64,000 bases of DNA, from assembly GCA_027533385.1 (NCBI GenBank), contig JAPZUE010000018.1:1-64000 (forward strand), in the 5' to 3' direction. Shown here in pieces: positions 35,228 to 45,060 of this stretch (its first letter is position 1; each line of letters starts with the position of its first letter). This stretch comes from Rhizobium sp. Its GTDB lineage: Bacteria; Pseudomonadota; Alphaproteobacteria; Rhizobiales; Rhizobiaceae. The notes beneath the pieces are model-generated. The model was not told where the DNA came from, searched no databases, and was given only the letters and a program-made list of their open reading frames with translations. The position numbers and the translations under genes were made by a program.

Positions 35228-35533
35228 GGAGAGATAGATATTGCGCAGCAGCATAGGAAGTATCGTTGCAGTCGCGGCATATTCGAAGATTTCAGGGAAA
35301 ATCATGCTGCATCTGCACGTGTGACCAGTCAGAGCAATGCAACACCCAACGGAGAAGGACATATTCCCCAATAAATTGCATTGCTTCGCAACGCAGCATG
35401 GAAAGGGGCTCGACAAAACGACTGTATCGTTTCAGATTTTCTCTTCCAAGCCTCGGGAGGGGGTGCCGGGCAAACTGTTTGCAGGCGTACGAAAGCCCAC
35501 TATAAGCGGGACTTTGTAAGTGGCGGGAACGAC

Positions 35534-36565
35534 ATGGCAGATCAGCAAGGCAGCGGATTGATGGACCGCCTGGTGGCGACGAAGGAGCGGCCGACGCTCA
35601 AGACGATCGCCTTCATGACCGGCCTCGGCATCACCACGGTGTCACGGGCGCTGAAAGACGCGCCGGACATCGGCGCGGAAACCAAGGAGCGGGTGCGCAT
35701 GGTCGCGCGCCAACTCGGCTATCAGCCGAACCGTGCCGGCGTGCGCCTGAGAACCGGCAAGACCAACGTGATTGCACTCGTGCTTGGCATCGATGAGGAA
35801 ATCCTGGGCTTTTCCAATCAGATGGTCGTGGGCATCTCGGAGGTTCTCTCAGGCACGCCCTACCATATCGTGGTCACGCCGCATGCGCATACCAAGGACC
35901 CGATGCTGCCGGTACGCTACATCCTCGAGACCGGCTCGGCGGACGGTGTGATCATCTCGCGCACCGAGCCGGACGATGCCCGCGTGCGCCTGTTGACCGA
36001 TCAGAACATGCCCTTCGTCACCCATGGGCGCACCGACATGGGCATCGAACATCCGTATCACGACTTCGACAACGAAGCATTCGCCTTTGGCGCAGTCGAG
36101 CGGCTGGTGAAGCGCGGTCGCAAGCGACTGGCACTACTGCCGCCGCCGAGCAAACTCACGTATTACCAGCATACCTTCGACGGCTTCATGCGCGGCCTGA
36201 AGGCCTTCGGCGCCGAGGAAGTGCCGCTGCACATCAACATCGATGCCTCACTGGCCCAGATCCGTTCGGCCGTCGAAGCGCTGATGCGCGGACCCGATGC
36301 CCCCGATGGTCTGATCTCATCCTCCGGCAGCAGCGCGATCGCCGCCAATGCCGGGATCGAGGCGGCGGGCAAGCGCGTCGGTGTCGAGATCGACCTGGTT
36401 GCCAAGCAGGGAACGCCAATCCTGAACTGGATCCGCCCTGATATCATCGCCGTCTACGAGGATGTGCGCCAATCAGGCCGCGAACTGGCCAAGGCCGTGA
36501 TTGCCCGCATCGACGGCGTTGATCCGGAACTCTTGCAGAGCATCAGCGAACCCCGCTGGGAATAG
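35534..36565 (+). CDS. LacI-family transcriptional regulator
   Basis: This 343-residue regulator has an N-terminal helix-turn-helix and hinge ([35 protein letters not shown], then [17 protein letters not shown]) and a periplasmic-binding-protein-type sugar-sensing domain. The start is MADQQG. The long upstream gap (35228-35533) contains no other gene that I can support. Divergence from the sugar transporter and the paired operators point to it as the local repressor, released by a sugar. Which sugar cannot be told. Confidence 0.92.
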   Translation: MADQQGSGLMDRLVATKERPTLKTIAFMTGLGITTVSRALKDAPDIGAETKERVRMVARQLGYQPNRAGVRLRTGKTNVIALVLGIDEEILGFSNQMVVGISEVLSGTPYHIVVTPHAHTKDPMLPVRYILETGSADGVIISRTEPDDARVRLLTDQNMPFVTHGRTDMGIEHPYHDFDNEAFAFGAVERLVKRGRKRLALLPPPSKLTYYQHTFDGFMRGLKAFGAEEVPLHINIDASLAQIRSAVEALMRGPDAPDGLISSSGSSAIAANAGIEAAGKRVGVEIDLVAKQGTPILNWIRPDIIAVYEDVRQSGRELAKAVIARIDGVDPELLQSISEPRWE

Positions 36566-36606
36566 GCCGTCGATCCGACAGCAAGGCCAGCGCCTGCCCT
36601 GCCCGA

Positions 36607-37782
36607 TCAGGCATAGGACGGACGCTGACCGTCGGCCCAGACGACCACGGAATTGCGGCCGTTGACCTTGGCGGTATGCAGCGCCGCATCCGCCCTTTTC
36701 AGCAGTTCATCCGCCGTGACCTGCATGGCTCCATGAGCAACCCCGACGCTGACCGTGACGGGCACGAGGTCGCCGCCGAGGAAGAACATCTGCTGCTCGA
36801 CACTGTCATGAATGATATGGCCGAGCTTTTCGGCGTCCTCGACCTTGCAGAAGGGAACATAGGCGGCAAATTCCGCGCCGGCCAGACGCCCGAGCAGGGC
36901 GTGTTCGGGCAGTTCTCTCAAGATGATCTCGGCACAGGTCTTCAGCACTTCGTCACCGCCGGAATGCCCATAGTGGTCGTTGATGCGCTTGACGTGGTCG
37001 ACGTCGACATAGAGGAAGGCGCCCTCCCCGCGCACCTTGGTCGACAGCGTCTGCAGCATTTCAAGAAAGGTGAAGCGGTTGGCAAGGCCCGTCAACGAGT
37101 CGGTGGCAGCAGACCAGCGGTGTTCGACGAGCAGCCGGTCACGAACCAGAAGGAAGACCGAGAGCGGCGCAATGAGCGCATGCACGAAAATGGCGAAGAT
37201 GGCGATGGTCAGCCAGAGAGGACCGGAAGCCGAAAGATCCGTTGCCGTTGGCGGCCAAACATAGGCGCTGGCGCCCGACAGCAGCAGAACCGCCGAGAGG
37301 CCGGCGAACCAGCGATAGGCAAAGGCGCGGTTCGATAGCCGCTCTTCGGTCTCCGACGCCTTCAACTCCCAGCCGGCAAGGCCGGTATAGATCGCTCCGA
37401 TCACGGCGGCGAGCAGATAGCGGGCCGTAAAACTGTCCTGCAGCAAGGGCGCCGATGTCGTCAGCAGCAGAAAGGCGAGCGGCCCGGCCGTAGCAAGGGT
37501 CAGGTCAAGCCGACGCTGATCGAAGGCGCGCATGCCCTGCCAGGCAAGTGCCGCGCCCGAAAGAATGAGCGTCTGGGCGACCGCCACCGTGACAATGCCA
37601 TAACTGCCATCCGAAAACGCGGCGAGCAACACGCCAAGCGCCGCAAGCCCCGACGCGCCCGAGAAGAGCGCGAACTCGTTTCGGCCTGGTTCCTCCCGCC
37701 AATGCCGCCCATAGAGAATGGCAAAGACCGACAGAAGCGCGAAAGCGCCGAGTGCGAGTGTGGAAAAGTTAACAGAGACCAT
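36607..37782 (-). CDS. Membrane GGDEF-domain protein with degenerate active site
   Basis: This 391-residue protein has about six N-terminal transmembrane helices (residues 1-215) and a GGDEF domain (about 225-391: DSLTGLANRFTFLEML, AFLYVDVDHVKRINDHYGHSGGDEVL, VTVSVGVAHG). The active-site motif reads AGAEF where GG(D/E)EF is expected; the third, catalytic acidic residue is an alanine. Diguanylate cyclase activity is therefore doubtful, and the protein may be a c-di-GMP or GTP sensor or a partner of another enzyme. It stands alone. Confidence 0.88.
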   Translation of the reverse strand: MVSVNFSTLALGAFALLSVFAILYGRHWREEPGRNEFALFSGASGLAALGVLLAAFSDGSYGIVTVAVAQTLILSGAALAWQGMRAFDQRRLDLTLATAGPLAFLLLTTSAPLLQDSFTARYLLAAVIGAIYTGLAGWELKASETEERLSNRAFAYRWFAGLSAVLLLSGASAYVWPPTATDLSASGPLWLTIAIFAIFVHALIAPLSVFLLVRDRLLVEHRWSAATDSLTGLANRFTFLEMLQTLSTKVRGEGAFLYVDVDHVKRINDHYGHSGGDEVLKTCAEIILRELPEHALLGRLAGAEFAAYVPFCKVEDAEKLGHIIHDSVEQQMFFLGGDLVPVTVSVGVAHGAMQVTADELLKRADAALHTAKVNGRNSVVVWADGQRPSYA

Positions 37783-37904
37783 TATGACACGCCTGAAATT
37801 CGAACGGATTTTTTAACCGCATCGTCAAGCTAGGCGACAGGCGTTAACTCGAAGGTAAAGGGAATGGTAGGAATTTAACCATTTCGTCCCGGGGCAACCT
37901 TAAT

Positions 37905-38756
37905 TCACAGCGCAATCGCCAAACCATCGCGTCCGACGACGAGCGGTCCGGCCCAGTGGGCCGTAACCGCATCACGCCAATGCTGCTCGGTGAAAGCGGG
38001 ATCATCGGCCGGAATCAGATGATGGAGCACGAGCAGCCTTACACCGGCATCGCTTGCAATCCGGCCCGCATCCGCCGCGAAACTGTGCGATGCGATGAGA
38101 TGTTCGCGCAGCCGCGCGCCGTTTCCGGTACGCCTGACAATGCTGTCGAGCCCCTCCGGCAGCATCGCTTCATGGACCAGAACATCGGCATTGCGCGCGA
38201 AGTCGGCAAGCGGCGGAAACGGCGCTGTGTCGGCGGAAAAGACGAGCGTCTTGTCCGCACCGGAGACCTTCAGCGCGAAACACTCGGTCACCGGCGGGTG
38301 ATCGACGCGCAGGGCTTCCACGACCAGATCCCCCTCCCGGAAGATCTCGCCCGGCCCATATTCGATGACCGTCACCAGGCTTGCAAGATCCGGACGCCCC
38401 TCGTCGGCGATGCGCGTCTCGATGTCATAGGCCAACGAGGCGAGAAAACCCGCCCAGACCGCCGAAGTCCCGGCCGGACCGTAAACGCGGACAGGATGGT
38501 CAAGACCCGTGGTCCAGGCGGTGTGGATCAGCGGACCGAGCTCCAGCACATGGTCGGAATGCAGATGGGTGATGAAGATCAGGTCGAGTTCTTTCAGCGA
38601 CATGCCGCTCTCGACCAGACCACGCGACACCCCGAGCCCGCAATCGATCACGATACGGCGCCCCGAAAGCGCAAGCAGCATCGATGTCGGATTGGGGCCG
38701 CCGGGGCGGATGGCCGGGCCACCCTTGGTGCCGAGAAGTGTGAGCATGTCTTTCAT
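37905..38756 (-). CDS. MBL-fold metallo-hydrolase (RNase Z/phosphodiesterase-like)
   Basis: This 283-residue protein has the metallo-beta-lactamase zinc motif HxHxDH in IFITHLHSDHVLELG, further ligands His and Asp (VLVHEAML, VFSADTAPF) and a C-terminal His in LLVLHHLIP. The GTKGGPAIRPGGPNPTSMLL opening is like RNase Z or cyclic-nucleotide phosphodiesterase relatives. The start MKDMLTLLG has CGGAG upstream. The substrate is unknown. It shares a transcript direction with gnd but a terminator lies between them. Confidence 0.85.
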   Translation of the reverse strand: MKDMLTLLGTKGGPAIRPGGPNPTSMLLALSGRRIVIDCGLGVSRGLVESGMSLKELDLIFITHLHSDHVLELGPLIHTAWTTGLDHPVRVYGPAGTSAVWAGFLASLAYDIETRIADEGRPDLASLVTVIEYGPGEIFREGDLVVEALRVDHPPVTECFALKVSGADKTLVFSADTAPFPPLADFARNADVLVHEAMLPEGLDSIVRRTGNGARLREHLIASHSFAADAGRIASDAGVRLLVLHHLIPADDPAFTEQHWRDAVTAHWAGPLVVGRDGLAIAL

Positions 38757-38771
38757 GGCAGATCTCCGACG

Positions 38772-38803
38772 AAAAAGGCCCGACATCATCCGATATCGGG
38801 CCT
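38772..38803 (-). terminator. Rho-independent terminator after gnd
   Basis: On the minus strand AGGCCCGA and TCGGGCCT form a perfect 8-bp stem followed by TTTTT. It lies about 30 bases past the gnd stop codon. Confidence 0.85.
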
Positions 38804-38832
38804 CGATCAGGTGACGGGTCGCAAAGGACCGG

Positions 38833-40254
38833 TCAGAACTGGCCGGCCCAGGGGCCGTGATGGATGTCCTTGCCGTCGAGACGGTCGAATCCATGCGCGC
38901 CGAAGAAGTCACGCTGCGCCTGGATGAGGTTTGCCGTACCGCGACCGCGACGATAGGTGTCGAAGTAGGAGAGCGCCGAAGCGAGCGCCGGAACCGGCAG
39001 GCCGGACAGGACGGCATGGGCAACGACGCGACGCAGCGCGCCATCGGTTTCCTTGACCATCTGGGCGAAAGCCGGGGTCACAACGAGGTTGGCAACGTTC
39101 GGATCCTTGGTGAAGGCCGAGGTGATCTCGTCGAGGAACTGCGAGCGGATGATGCAGCCGGCGCGCCATATGCGGGCGATCGTCGGCATGGGCAGCGACC
39201 AGTGGAACTCTTCAGACGCCGACGACATGACCGCAAAGCCCTGGGCATAGGCGGCAATCTTGGCGGCCAGCAGCGCGTTCTCGAGATCGGCGATGAAGGC
39301 GGCCTTGTCCTTCGGCGCGTCGGACAGCGCCGGCAGACCGAAGAGCTTTTCGGCCGCGATACGCTCTTCGCGCAGCGAGGACAGCACGCGGCCGGCAACA
39401 GCGGCCTCAATGCCGGAGGCGGCGACCGCGAGGTTCTGCGCCTCGATGGCAGACCACTTGCCGGTCCCCTTCTGGCCGGCGGAATCGACGATCACGTCGA
39501 CCATCGGCATGCCGGTTTCCGGATCGGTTGCTTTCAGCACCTTTTCGGTGATCTCGATCAGATAGGAATTCAGGCGGCCCTTGTTCCACTGACCGAAGAT
39601 CTCGCCGATTTCGGCAGCCGACATCTTCAGACCGTCGCGCAGGATGCCGTAGATCTCGGCGATCATCTGCATGTCGGCATATTCGATGCCGTTGTGGATC
39701 GTCTTGACGAAGTGACCGGCGCCATCGGTGCCGAGCCAGGCAACGCAGGGCTCGTCGTTGAACTTGGCGGCGATCGAGGTCAGTACGGGCTCGACGCGCT
39801 TCCAGCTTTCCTCGGTGCCGCCGACCATGATCGAGGGACCGTGGCGGGCGCCCTCTTCACCGCCGGATACACCCATGCCGATGAAGGTGAAATCGTTGCC
39901 GGCAAGCTTTTCGAAGCGGGCGACCGTATCGCGGAAGTTCGCATTGCCGGCATCGATCATGATGTCGTTCTTCGACAGATACGGCATCAGGGCCGCAATC
40001 TGCTGGTCGACGGCGTCACCGGCCTTGATCATGATGATGATCGGGCGCGGCGGACGGATGGCGGCAACAAACTCTTCGATCGTGTGGCAACCAATGATGC
40101 GATCGGCAAGATCGCCGGCTTCGCCGAGGAATTCGTCCGTGCGCGCGGGCGTGCGGTTGAAGACCGCGATGCGATTGCCCTTTTCGGCAATGTTGAGCGC
40201 CAGATTGGAGCCCATGACTCCGAGACCGATCAGTCCGATTTCCGCTTGCTGCAC
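38833..40254 (-). CDS. gnd: 6-phosphogluconate dehydrogenase, decarboxylating
   Basis: The enzyme oxidises 6-phosphogluconate to ribulose 5-phosphate with NADP, in the pentose phosphate pathway. Features are IGLIGLGVMGSNLALNIAEKG (NADP site), FIGMGVSGGEEGARHGPSIMVGG, VKTIHNGIEYADMQMIAE (catalytic Lys-x-x-H-N) and the C-terminal GTANLIQAQRDFFGAHGFDRLD tail. The GTG start was chosen because GGAGG lies just before it; this gives 473 residues, normal for the long form. Confidence 0.94.
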   Translation of the reverse strand: MQQAEIGLIGLGVMGSNLALNIAEKGNRIAVFNRTPARTDEFLGEAGDLADRIIGCHTIEEFVAAIRPPRPIIIMIKAGDAVDQQIAALMPYLSKNDIMIDAGNANFRDTVARFEKLAGNDFTFIGMGVSGGEEGARHGPSIMVGGTEESWKRVEPVLTSIAAKFNDEPCVAWLGTDGAGHFVKTIHNGIEYADMQMIAEIYGILRDGLKMSAAEIGEIFGQWNKGRLNSYLIEITEKVLKATDPETGMPMVDVIVDSAGQKGTGKWSAIEAQNLAVAASGIEAAVAGRVLSSLREERIAAEKLFGLPALSDAPKDKAAFIADLENALLAAKIAAYAQGFAVMSSASEEFHWSLPMPTIARIWRAGCIIRSQFLDEITSAFTKDPNVANLVVTPAFAQMVKETDGALRRVVAHAVLSGLPVPALASALSYFDTYRRGRGTANLIQAQRDFFGAHGFDRLDGKDIHHGPWAGQF

Positions 40255-40354
40255 GACATGACCTCCGCATGCAAATCGATTAGGAGGCCGCTTTGTCGCA
40301 TCATGGGTGCGGTGCGGCAAGCGAAAATCTTGATCAATTGGTCAACAGATTGTC

Positions 40355-40510
40355 TCACGCAGCGGGATGATCTTCATCTTCCGTGATGGCCCGCCAGGCG
40401 GCACCATCGAGGTCCTCATACTGGCCGCTCTTCAGCGACCAGAGAAAGGCAAAGAGGCCGAGACCGCCCAGAAACAGCGCGATCGGGATGAGGAAAATGA
40501 GCATGTTCAT
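40355..40510 (-). CDS. fixS: cbb3-type oxidase assembly protein FixS/CcoS
   Basis: A 51-residue protein with one N-terminal transmembrane helix (LIFLIPIALFLGGLGLFAFLWSL) and the conserved LKSGQYEDLDGAAWRAI segment typical of CcoS. Its start overlaps the fixI stop by four bases (ATGA), which implies translational coupling. FixS is needed to form active cbb3 oxidase in characterised species. Confidence 0.92.
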   Translation of the reverse strand: MNMLIFLIPIALFLGGLGLFAFLWSLKSGQYEDLDGAAWRAITEDEDHPAA

Positions 40511-42822
40511 GCGGCAATCCTCCCTGTGTCAGGGCGCACTGCAGACAGGTTATCGGACGCAGCTTCTTTAGCGACGCGTTCATCGAGCGACAGCCGGTTG
40601 AGACGGAGCGCGTTCACCACGACGATGATCGACGAGGTCGACATGGCGACAGCGGCAATCAGCGGGGTGGCGTAACCGAGAAGCGCGATCGGCACGGCAA
40701 TCACGTTGTAGCCGATGGCCAATGCAAAGTTCTCGCGGATCAGCCGGCCCGCACGGCGCGAGGCCTCGATCGCGAAGGGCACGGCTTCGAGCCCGTCGCG
40801 CATGAAGACGAAGTCGGCCGCCTGACGTCCGACATCAGCGGCTGTCGCTGGCGCCATCGACACATGCGCGGCCGAAAGCGCCGGCGCATCATTGATCCCG
40901 TCGCCGACCATCAGCACGCGGCGGCCACGAGCGGATGCCTCGGCGCAGGCTTCCGCCTTGTCACGGGGGCTAAGACCCGCCCGCCATGTGTCGATGTTAA
41001 GATCGGCAGCAAGCTTTGCAACGACGGGCGCGCGATCGCCCGACAGAATGCCGAGGTCGAGACCCGCCTGCCGAAGGGCATGGATCGAAGCGCGCGCGCG
41101 CGGCCTCAGCATGTCCTCGAACAGGAAGGTGGCGCGTTCGGTGCCATCGAGCGACAGCACGACTTCGGAATAGGGCTTGTCGTCGGTAGAGCCTGCGTCA
41201 ATACCACAGGCGAAGCGACGGTTGCCGAGACGCCAGATGCCGGCCTCGGTTTCCGCCTCGACACCGGCGCCGGGCACTTCCCGCACCGTCTCGAAGGCGC
41301 GCGGCTGGCCGCCATAGGCAGCCCAGAGTGCCCGCGACAGCGGATGGCGGGAATGGGCGGCAAGACCGGCGGCGACGGCAAAGGCAACAGGCTCAAGCCG
41401 GGCGGCATCGACGAGACGCGGACGACCGAGTGTCAGCGTGCCGGTCTTGTCGAAGGCGACGGCCTCGATCTCGGCCAACCGCTCCATGGCGGATCCGTCC
41501 TTGACCATGACGCCCGCCTTGAACAGGCGGCCAGCGGCGACAACCTGGACCACCGGCACCGCAAGACCGAGCGCACAGGGGCAGGTGATGATCAGGACCG
41601 CAATCGCCACCATCATCGCATGCTTCCAGTCGCCGTCGTAAAGCCCCCAGGCCACGAAGGAGGTGATCGCAAGGAGGTGGACGGCAGGCGAATAATACTG
41701 GGCGGCGCGGTCGGCGATGCGGCGGTACCGCGCCCTGCCCCCTTCGGCGGCTTCCATCAGATGGATGATTTCCGAGAGGAAAGAGTTCTGGGCGGTCGCG
41801 GTCGCACGGACGGTCAGCGAGCCCGTCAGGCTGAGCGTGCCTGCCTGGATTTCCGAGCCCGGACGGACAGAGACCGGCGCGCTTTCGCCATTGACGATCG
41901 ACATGTCCAGATCGCTTTCACCGAAGACGACGACACCATCGACGGGAATGCGGTCGCCTGCGGAAATGGCCACCTGATCACCGACACGGATCTCATCCAC
42001 GGCGCGATATTCGCGCGAGCCGTCCTCGGCGAGCACCATGGCACCGCGCGGATTGAGGCGGGCAAGGCCGCTGATCGCGGAGCGTGCCCGATCGCGCATT
42101 ATGTGATCCAGCGTACGACCGATCAGAAGGAAGAAGAGCAGCGAGGCCGTTGCGTCGAAATAGGCATGTTCGCCGTGATGGATGGTTTCCCAGAGAGAGG
42201 CGAAATAGGAGAGCGTGATGCCGATGGCGATGGGCACATCCATGTTGGTGCGGCCATGTTTCAGCGCGTTCCAGGCCGATTCGTAGAAGAAGCGACCGGC
42301 ATAAATCAGCGCCGGTGCGGCGATCATCGCCGAGATCCAGTGGAAGAGATCGCGTGTCGAGGCATCCGCCCCGGACCAGACGGAGACAGAGAGCAGCATG
42401 ATGTTGGTGGCTGCAAAGCCGGAGACCGCGACTGCACGGATCAGCTGGTTGCGCAGCGCGTCGGAGGCCTCTTCGGCTGCCGTGAACAGATGGGCGGTGT
42501 AACCGGTCGAGGCGATGGCCCGGGCCAGATTGACCGGGTCTGTCTCGACACCATCCACGGCCTCCTTCCATACGACCGAAACGCGCTTCGTCGACAGGTT
42601 GACGCGCGCACGCTCCACTTCCGGCAACGCTTTCAACGCACCTTCGACCGTGGTGATGCAAGTACCGCAATGGACCGCAGGCACGCTCATGTCGACCTGC
42701 CAGAGGCCCGGCCCAACCGCCCGGCTGGAGAGCTTCAGCTCTTCCGCAGACGGCAGGGAGACCCCTGCCCGCTCCAGATCCAGTGCACCTTCGGTGCCCG
42801 CTGCACAGCAACTCATCGTCAT
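40507..42822 (-). CDS. fixI: Copper-translocating P1B-type ATPase FixI/CcoI
   Basis: This 771-residue ATPase delivers copper to the cbb3 oxidase during assembly. It has an N-terminal metal-binding domain (HCGTC, C52 and C55), eight membrane helices with CPC in TCPCALGLAVPV, the phosphorylation motif DKTGTLTLG, the HP motif in SRHPLSRAL and the hinge GDGINDAPAL. It overlaps fixH upstream by four bases and fixS downstream by four bases, so fixGHIS is a tightly coupled operon. Confidence 0.96.
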   Translation of the reverse strand: MTMSCCAAGTEGALDLERAGVSLPSAEELKLSSRAVGPGLWQVDMSVPAVHCGTCITTVEGALKALPEVERARVNLSTKRVSVVWKEAVDGVETDPVNLARAIASTGYTAHLFTAAEEASDALRNQLIRAVAVSGFAATNIMLLSVSVWSGADASTRDLFHWISAMIAAPALIYAGRFFYESAWNALKHGRTNMDVPIAIGITLSYFASLWETIHHGEHAYFDATASLLFFLLIGRTLDHIMRDRARSAISGLARLNPRGAMVLAEDGSREYRAVDEIRVGDQVAISAGDRIPVDGVVVFGESDLDMSIVNGESAPVSVRPGSEIQAGTLSLTGSLTVRATATAQNSFLSEIIHLMEAAEGGRARYRRIADRAAQYYSPAVHLLAITSFVAWGLYDGDWKHAMMVAIAVLIITCPCALGLAVPVVQVVAAGRLFKAGVMVKDGSAMERLAEIEAVAFDKTGTLTLGRPRLVDAARLEPVAFAVAAGLAAHSRHPLSRALWAAYGGQPRAFETVREVPGAGVEAETEAGIWRLGNRRFACGIDAGSTDDKPYSEVVLSLDGTERATFLFEDMLRPRARASIHALRQAGLDLGILSGDRAPVVAKLAADLNIDTWRAGLSPRDKAEACAEASARGRRVLMVGDGINDAPALSAAHVSMAPATAADVGRQAADFVFMRDGLEAVPFAIEASRRAGRLIRENFALAIGYNVIAVPIALLGYATPLIAAVAMSTSSIIVVVNALRLNRLSLDERVAKEAASDNLSAVRPDTGRIAA

Positions 42823-43307
42823 TCTCCCGAAACGGTGATCCGCTTCGCTTCGTGCATGATCATCTTGCCGCCCTTGATCGCCTGCATCTCGACGATCCAG
42901 CTGCCGGGTAGAACCACAGTTTCCGCAAGATAGAGACCGTCGCCGGCGGGCGTCAGTTGCAGTTCGAAATCCTGGGCGATGCCGACGGGGCGCTTGAAAT
43001 GGGCAGTCACCGCATCGGCGACGACGGGCGTGTTGCCCGGCAGCGTCAGCCGGTAACGAATGCCCTTGGCGTCAACCGAGAGATCGCCGGCGATGCCGGT
43101 CGCCAGCATCTCGCGGATCGCAGCCGTCTTGCCGTTGAACTGCTGGCTGGCGACATAGGTGTTCTTCACCACGAGACCGCTCCAGCTCGACGTCGCCAGA
43201 TAGGCCATGGTGAAATTGACCGTGATGATCGTGCCGAAGAAGGCCAGCATGATCGCCAGCATGTGCCAGCCGGTAAAGGTGAAGGGCTTTTTTGCGTCAG
43301 TCGTCAT
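42819..43307 (-). CDS. fixH: FixH family protein
   Basis: A 162-residue protein with one membrane helix (HMLAIMLAFFGTIITVNFTMAYLA) and a periplasmic beta-sandwich. The conserved SWSGLVVKNTYVASQQFN and PVVADAVTAHFKRPVG segments are those of FixH. It is required for cbb3 oxidase assembly, with a possible role in copper handling. The start at MTTDAK overlaps the fixG 3' end and its own end overlaps the fixI start. Confidence 0.93.
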   Translation of the reverse strand: MTTDAKKPFTFTGWHMLAIMLAFFGTIITVNFTMAYLATSSWSGLVVKNTYVASQQFNGKTAAIREMLATGIAGDLSVDAKGIRYRLTLPGNTPVVADAVTAHFKRPVGIAQDFELQLTPAGDGLYLAETVVLPGSWIVEMQAIKGGKMIMHEAKRITVSGE

Positions 43308-44889
43308 CTTTTTCTCCCGGTCCCATGAAGACGGCTTCATAGACATCGCGTTCGTCACTGCCCTTGTCCTGTGCAATGAACTGGAATTCCTGGTTGTCGT
43401 CCTCGACCTTGTCACCGGCGAGTGTGACGAAGACCTTGAGCGTGGTCGCCTCATCCGGCTCCACCGACACGGTGAAGGAACGGGCCGGCGGCTGGTTGAT
43501 GCCGTTGATCTTCATGATGGCGTCCGGCAGCCCCTCGATCGACACCTCGATCTCGCGTGGTGCTGCGATCATGTTGAGGATACGGACCGTATAGCCGTTG
43601 CGGATCGAGCCATCCGATTCGAGCACGAACTGGGGATTGCGGTCATGCAGGACATTGACCTCGAGACGGTCGCGTCCGAGCAGGGCAACGAGCATCCCGA
43701 GACCAACGGCCATCCACACGCCCATGTAGAGCAGCGTGCGGGCGCGGAAGATCACGCGCCAGTCGAAGTGGCGGATCTTGTCGGAGAAGCTGCCATCGGC
43801 ATTGCGAACCTTGTTGGGATCTATGCTGGTGGTGCCGCCGCCGGTGGCGAGCGCCATGTTCGACTGGTATTCGTCGAGCGTCGCATAGGCGATCAGCCCG
43901 CGCGGCTTGCCGATCTTGTCCATGACGCCGTCACAGGCGTCGATGCACAGCGCACAGGTAATGCATTCGAGCTGCTGGCCGTCTCTGATGTCGATGCCCA
44001 TGGGACAGACGGCGACGCAGGCATTGCAGTCGACGCAATCACCGATGGAGTCACCCGCCGCGATCGCCTTCTTCGCATGGCGCGTGCGCGGCTCGCCCCG
44101 CCAGTCGTTATAGGTCACGACCAGCGAGTTTTCATCGAGCATGGCGGCCTGGATACGCGGCCACGGACACATGTAGATGCAGACCTGCTCGCGCATCAGG
44201 CCGCCGAAAACGTAAGTGGTGGCGGTCAGAATGGCGACGGTCATATAGGCCACCGGCGCGGCATTACCGGTGAGGAAATCCATGGCGAGCGACGGCGCAT
44301 CGGCGAAATAGAAGATCCAGGCGCCACCCGTCAGCACGCCGATCAGGATCCAGATCGCGTGTTTGCTGACCCGCTTCCAGACCTTGTCGAAAGACCAGGG
44401 TGCCGAATCAAGCTTGATCCGCGCATTGCGGTCCCCCTCGATGAAGCGCTCGACGACCAGGAAGAGATCCACCCAGACCGTCTGCGGACAGGTATAGCCA
44501 CACCAGGCGCGGCCCACGGCGGAGGTGACGAGAAAGAGGCCAAAACCGGCCATCACCAGGAGGCCGGCGACAAAGAAGAATTCCTGCGGCCAGATCTCGA
44601 TGAAAAAGAAATAGAAGCGGCGATGCGCAAGGTCGATCAGCACCGCCTGATCAGGGGCGAATTCGCCACGATCCCAACGCAGCCAGGGCGTCAGGTAGTA
44701 GATGCCGAGCGTGATCGCCATGACGATCCACTTGAACCGACGGAAACTGCCTTCGGCGCGCTTCGGAAAGATCTTCTTGCGGGCCTCATAGAGCGGACCG
44801 CGCTTCTTGGCCGACATCACCGCTTCGGCATCGAGTCTCTCGATCTCGGGCGCCTCAGCGGCACGGGTCTGATCGGCATGCATGTTCAT
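43297..44889 (-). CDS. fixG: Cytochrome c oxidase accessory protein FixG/CcoG
   Basis: This 530-residue membrane protein with about five transmembrane helices carries two ferredoxin-type cysteine clusters (CVDCNACVAVCP and CITCALCIDACD) and other conserved cysteines (AWCGYTCPQTVW, CIYMCPWPR). It ends in an immunoglobulin-like periplasmic domain. CcoG is a copper reductase in the assembly of cbb3 oxidase. It is the first gene of fixGHIS; an anaerobox lies 57-70 bases upstream of its ATG. Confidence 0.96.
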   Translation of the reverse strand: MNMHADQTRAAEAPEIERLDAEAVMSAKKRGPLYEARKKIFPKRAEGSFRRFKWIVMAITLGIYYLTPWLRWDRGEFAPDQAVLIDLAHRRFYFFFIEIWPQEFFFVAGLLVMAGFGLFLVTSAVGRAWCGYTCPQTVWVDLFLVVERFIEGDRNARIKLDSAPWSFDKVWKRVSKHAIWILIGVLTGGAWIFYFADAPSLAMDFLTGNAAPVAYMTVAILTATTYVFGGLMREQVCIYMCPWPRIQAAMLDENSLVVTYNDWRGEPRTRHAKKAIAAGDSIGDCVDCNACVAVCPMGIDIRDGQQLECITCALCIDACDGVMDKIGKPRGLIAYATLDEYQSNMALATGGGTTSIDPNKVRNADGSFSDKIRHFDWRVIFRARTLLYMGVWMAVGLGMLVALLGRDRLEVNVLHDRNPQFVLESDGSIRNGYTVRILNMIAAPREIEVSIEGLPDAIMKINGINQPPARSFTVSVEPDEATTLKVFVTLAGDKVEDDNQEFQFIAQDKGSDERDVYEAVFMGPGEKDDD

Positions 44890-44945
44890 GGAACGAGAAC
44901 CTTCTTCTGATGCTCGCTTTGTCCCATCCCGCGGCCTAGCCCGCC

Positions 44946-44959
44946 TTGACTTAAGTCAA
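44946..44959 (-). promoter_or_regulatory. Anaerobox (FNR/FixK site) upstream of fixG
   Basis: TTGAC-TTAA-GTCAA is a perfect 14-bp palindrome with the FNR/FixK half-sites and a 4-base spacer. It lies 57 bases before the fixG ATG, in the range expected for an activator site of the fixGHIS promoter. Confidence 0.9.
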
Positions 44960-45003
44960 GCAGCGGCGAAGCGTCGCAATGCATAGGCTTCTCTCTATAT
45001 GAA

Positions 45004-45034
45004 TAAAAAAGGGCCGCATCGCGGGATGCGGCCC
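45004..45034 (-). terminator. Rho-independent terminator after fixP
   Basis: A perfect 10-bp stem, GGGCCGCATC with GATGCGGCCC, is followed on the minus strand by TTTTTT. It lies about 25 bases past the fixP stop and separates the fixNOQP and fixGHIS units. Confidence 0.9.
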
Positions 45035-45060
45035 AAGGCTTCTGGGAGGAAAGGGCAAGC

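Noticed and set aside
40331..40346. TTGATCAATTGGTCAA upstream of gnd, a possible anaerobox
   Set aside because: The half-sites are separated by six bases rather than four, and the neighbouring gene gnd is not known to be controlled by oxygen.
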